Shown here: piece after piece, positions 61,550 through 64,000 of the stretch | How positions within the stretch are numbered: the first letter of the stretch is position 1 | How the letters are laid out: each line of letters begins with the position of its first letter | Source of the DNA: Halichondria panicea | Taxonomy: Eukaryota; Porifera; Demospongiae; Suberitida; Halichondriidae | Length of the DNA: 64,000 bases | NCBI RefSeq assembly: GCF_963675165.1 | Contig: NC_087388.1 | Location: forward strand, 5,861,651 to 5,925,650 | Reading direction: 5' to 3' | Notes under the pieces: generated by a model | The model's input: only the letters and a program-made list of their open reading frames with translations | What the model was told of the DNA's origin: nothing | Databases searched by the model: none | Made by a program: the position numbers and the translations under genes

Positions 61550-61674
61550 AACACGCGTGCCTCGATTTAGCAATTATCCTCTGCAATACCGTTGAGCGTG
61601 GGCGGAATTATGCCTCGATTATCCGCCCACGCTCAACGTTATTGCAGAGGCTAATTGCTAAAGGCACGCGTGTT
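61550..61674. mobile_element. 125-bp hairpin, copy B
   Basis: Same hairpin as 9652-9776, arms AACACGCGTGCCT and GTTGAGCGTGGGCGGA. It travelled with the segmental duplication. Confidence 0.85.
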
Positions 61675-62086
61675 AAACTACTACGACTCATAAACTAACA
61701 GGAATGTTTGAGAGTAGATAAAAAATGCCCACTCAGCGAAACATAGGCGCACATACATGACTCTTAATCGTGACAACCTCCTCTGCAGGTGTGCCTTGTT
61801 GTATGAGATATTAGACATAATCGTACCACCGCATTGCCAAAGATCTATAAGGCTTCAGTGTGTAAGGTACAACTAATATAACATTAGCCAGTAACCACAT
61901 TGTCTGACCACTATTGTGAGAATTATACACCATGCCTTCAATTTATGAGGCACGGTAATTGATATAGCTAAATATAGCAACTAGAGTATTCATAGACTTA
62001 TCCATACAAGCGACTTCCTGTGCATGACGGCTGTGTTTGTTTAGTTATATAAAATTAGTAAATATGTGTTCTCACTGTAAAGTATA

Positions 62087-63974
62087 ATGTGTGAGTCAGC
62101 TGAGTACAAAGCATTCAAGGACTGTCATAACAGTCTTCTTACTTGTATTAAGCAGTCTCCTAAAGATGTCTGTGATCATTTACTCCCTTTCGAGATCCTA
62201 GCACCGAACGATCGAGATTATCTTAAGAATGACCACCATGATGATGGTGACAAAACTCGACGAATACTTGATGCTGTGCTACTCCAGATAAAAAATGATC
62301 CACAGGTTTTCCATTCATTCGTTAGTGCTCTTGAAGCAGCTGGTGGCTTTACGAAGGCTGGTGTACAAGAACTCAAGGATGCATTACAGAGACAACATCA
62401 GCAGTGCGATCAAAGTCAAAGAATGGAAGAGAACCGTGAGTTGTAATGCCCCCCAAAAAACCCAACTCATGGTCCATTTGATTGCCATTTGATTGCCATG
62501 TGATATAGCCAGTACCTGCATGGATGACATCGTAGATATTGAGTTACATCATGTAGGAGGACCAGCTGCAGGAAGTTATGTGGCCAATTATGGCTTCATA
62601 TGCTTTATGTGGTTGCATAACTTTTACCTGGTTGAAGTTTAATATCGCCTCTAAAGCATAACTTTTAATAGTACTTAACAACATTATTATGGAGGCCTAA
62701 CTCAACTCATGGTTCGAAAATCTTTGCAGGCTATGAGAACAGTCCAATGAGCCTACTACAACCATTACCCGGGTTAGCTGTGACTGAAGAAGCTGGGTCA
62801 GGTATTATAACTATCTCAAACCAAGTGTTAGAGTCCGTTCTTTTCTTCTTGTGTAGTTTTTGAGTTACCTACCATGGACGATGGAGATGGAGGGACACTA
62901 CTTGATCCATTAGAGCACCCTCCTGATGACACTGAAGTGGGAGCGGACCTCAGAGCAGCTGCAACAAGTCGACAAGTAGCACCTACTGGTATGTGATACT
63001 ATATAACAATTATGACTGATGTATTATTTACAGTTGATTCATTTGGAGGACGATTGCTACAAACTTTCCAAAGTGAAGAAATTGAACTAGTCATTAAGCT
63101 TCTATCCCAGGCTGAAAGTCAGTCCATTGATCTGATAGGTGTGTCTGATGCAGACGGCAAAACTCTCCTTCATCTTGCTTGTCGCAAAAACTGGATGGAC
63201 TGGCATGGCATTGTGGGTAGCCTTGTCGAAAATCACCATTGTGATGTTGCAGCAGTGGATGAAGATGGGAACACACCCCTTCATGAGGCATATCAATGTG
63301 GCAATCTCCCATCCGTAGAGTACCTGCTTAGCTTACCGACTTGTAATCCTGATGCAGTCAACAAGCACGAGTACACTGTACTGAGAATGGCCCTTGAAAA
63401 GAATGACAGAAAGTCTGTAAGAAATCTTTTAGCGACAGGACGAGTCAATCCTAGGAAAGGTAGCTCATGTGGTCATACATATCCAGAACTACTTGCAATA
63501 AATCAGCTTCAACCACAACCACAAAATTACGATGGCTCAGCTCTTCAAATGGTGACTCAGTTTGCAAAATGTATGGAGAGTAGCAAATGCAGTATTTGCC
63601 CGCCTTTCACTTCTTATTGCTTGCGAGATACCCTCCATAAAATCTTGAAGAATCGTAATCAAGTTTCAATCCCTAAAATAGTAGATTGTATTAAAGAGAA
63701 CATGTTGCCTCTTCCAGCAAACCCAGACGAGATTCATGATTTGCTTGTGGATATTCAAAGCTTGTCAGACGACTTTAACATACGTACTAATGAATTAGGG
63801 GAACTTCAAGTTCAAAGAAGAGACACAGCTTTAAGTATGTTACAGTAGCTCTATTGCATTATAACTATAACTGTGTCATAATTATGTATACAGGATATGA
63901 GAGCTATCCAGTGAGCCTGCTACAACCATTTCCTATGATGTCTGGATTTGTCATAGCTAATGAAACTATATCAG
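62087..63974 (+). CDS. R11: CARD-ankyrin receptor-like protein, 3' end outside window
   Basis: Exons 62087-62435, 62730-62801, 62857-62988, 63034-63834, 63894-63974, all phase 1. The protein is a close paralogue of R1 through the CARD (MCESAEYKAFKDCHNSLLTC) and ankyrin repeats (GKTLLHLACRKNWMDWHG). After the ankyrin exon it differs: the splice is at 63834 and the next exon encodes YESYPVSLLQPFP, a second version of the SLLQPLP linker that also follows the CARD. TM and ectodomain exons should lie to the right of the window. No stop or frameshift is seen. Confidence 0.8.
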
Positions 63975-64000
63975 GTACTTATGTTATACAGAAGGCTATG

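Larger units (their letters stand above)
60003..63830. repeat. Segmental duplication, copy B
   Basis: Second copy of 8810-12000: MTIF3 5' end, spacer, hairpin element, CARD, linkers and ankyrin exons in the same order. Differences are small substitutions and indels plus one 663-bp insertion. Beyond the ankyrin exon the copies diverge. Confidence 0.9.

Overview
The window is AT-rich animal DNA: short GT-AG introns, metazoan genes (DSTYK kinase, nuclear-encoded mitochondrial IF3), and many small inverted-repeat elements. A marine demosponge of the Amphimedon type is the most likely source. That is inference from gene style and the death-fold/ankyrin expansion, not from a marker gene. No rRNA, tRNA or CRISPR was seen.

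Layout. 355-5155 (+) is the 3' two thirds of DSTYK. 5851-7438 (-) is a sushi-domain gene with broken frames. 8173-9006 (-) is intact MTIF3. From 10 kb to the right edge the window is dominated by one lineage-specific family of membrane proteins, numbered R1-R11 here. The full architecture is a cytoplasmic death-fold domain, optional ankyrin repeats or a Cys-rich/helical module, a linker (with PPxY motifs in some), TM1, an ectodomain of about 240-270 residues, TM2 and a short tail. R1 (10216-13492 +), R2 (18562-14129 -), R5 (39498-41440 +) and R11 (62087 onward, +) have open, phase-consistent exon chains. R3 (-) is open except for one frame slip in a T run. R4, R6, R7, R8 and R9 are decayed, R10 is a CARD-only ORF, and an inverted CARD scrap lies at 33864-34062. 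R1, R2, R6, R8-R11 carry one CARD subtype, R3 and R5 a second, and R4 a Death domain, all on the same membrane half. A separate gene at 49442-51024 couples a TM segment, a PPRY motif and a Death domain. A Cys-rich, probably GPI-anchored gene lies at 35266-36532.

The locus looks like a fast-evolving receptor cluster built by tandem and segmental duplication. A block holding the 5' end of MTIF3 plus an R gene occurs at 8.8-12 kb and again at 60.0-63.8 kb. The second copy begins in a perfect 32-bp inverted repeat.

Mobile DNA: a MULE-like family (TAGCCTCG or TAGTCTCG ends, 9-bp target duplications) includes one element that carries a piece of a RecQ-like helicase. There are two Tc1/mariner-type non-autonomous elements with TA duplications, several foldback elements, and a Gypsy-like reverse-transcriptase scrap. 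The function of the R family (immune sensing, self/non-self recognition or cell death) is inferred from domain content only.
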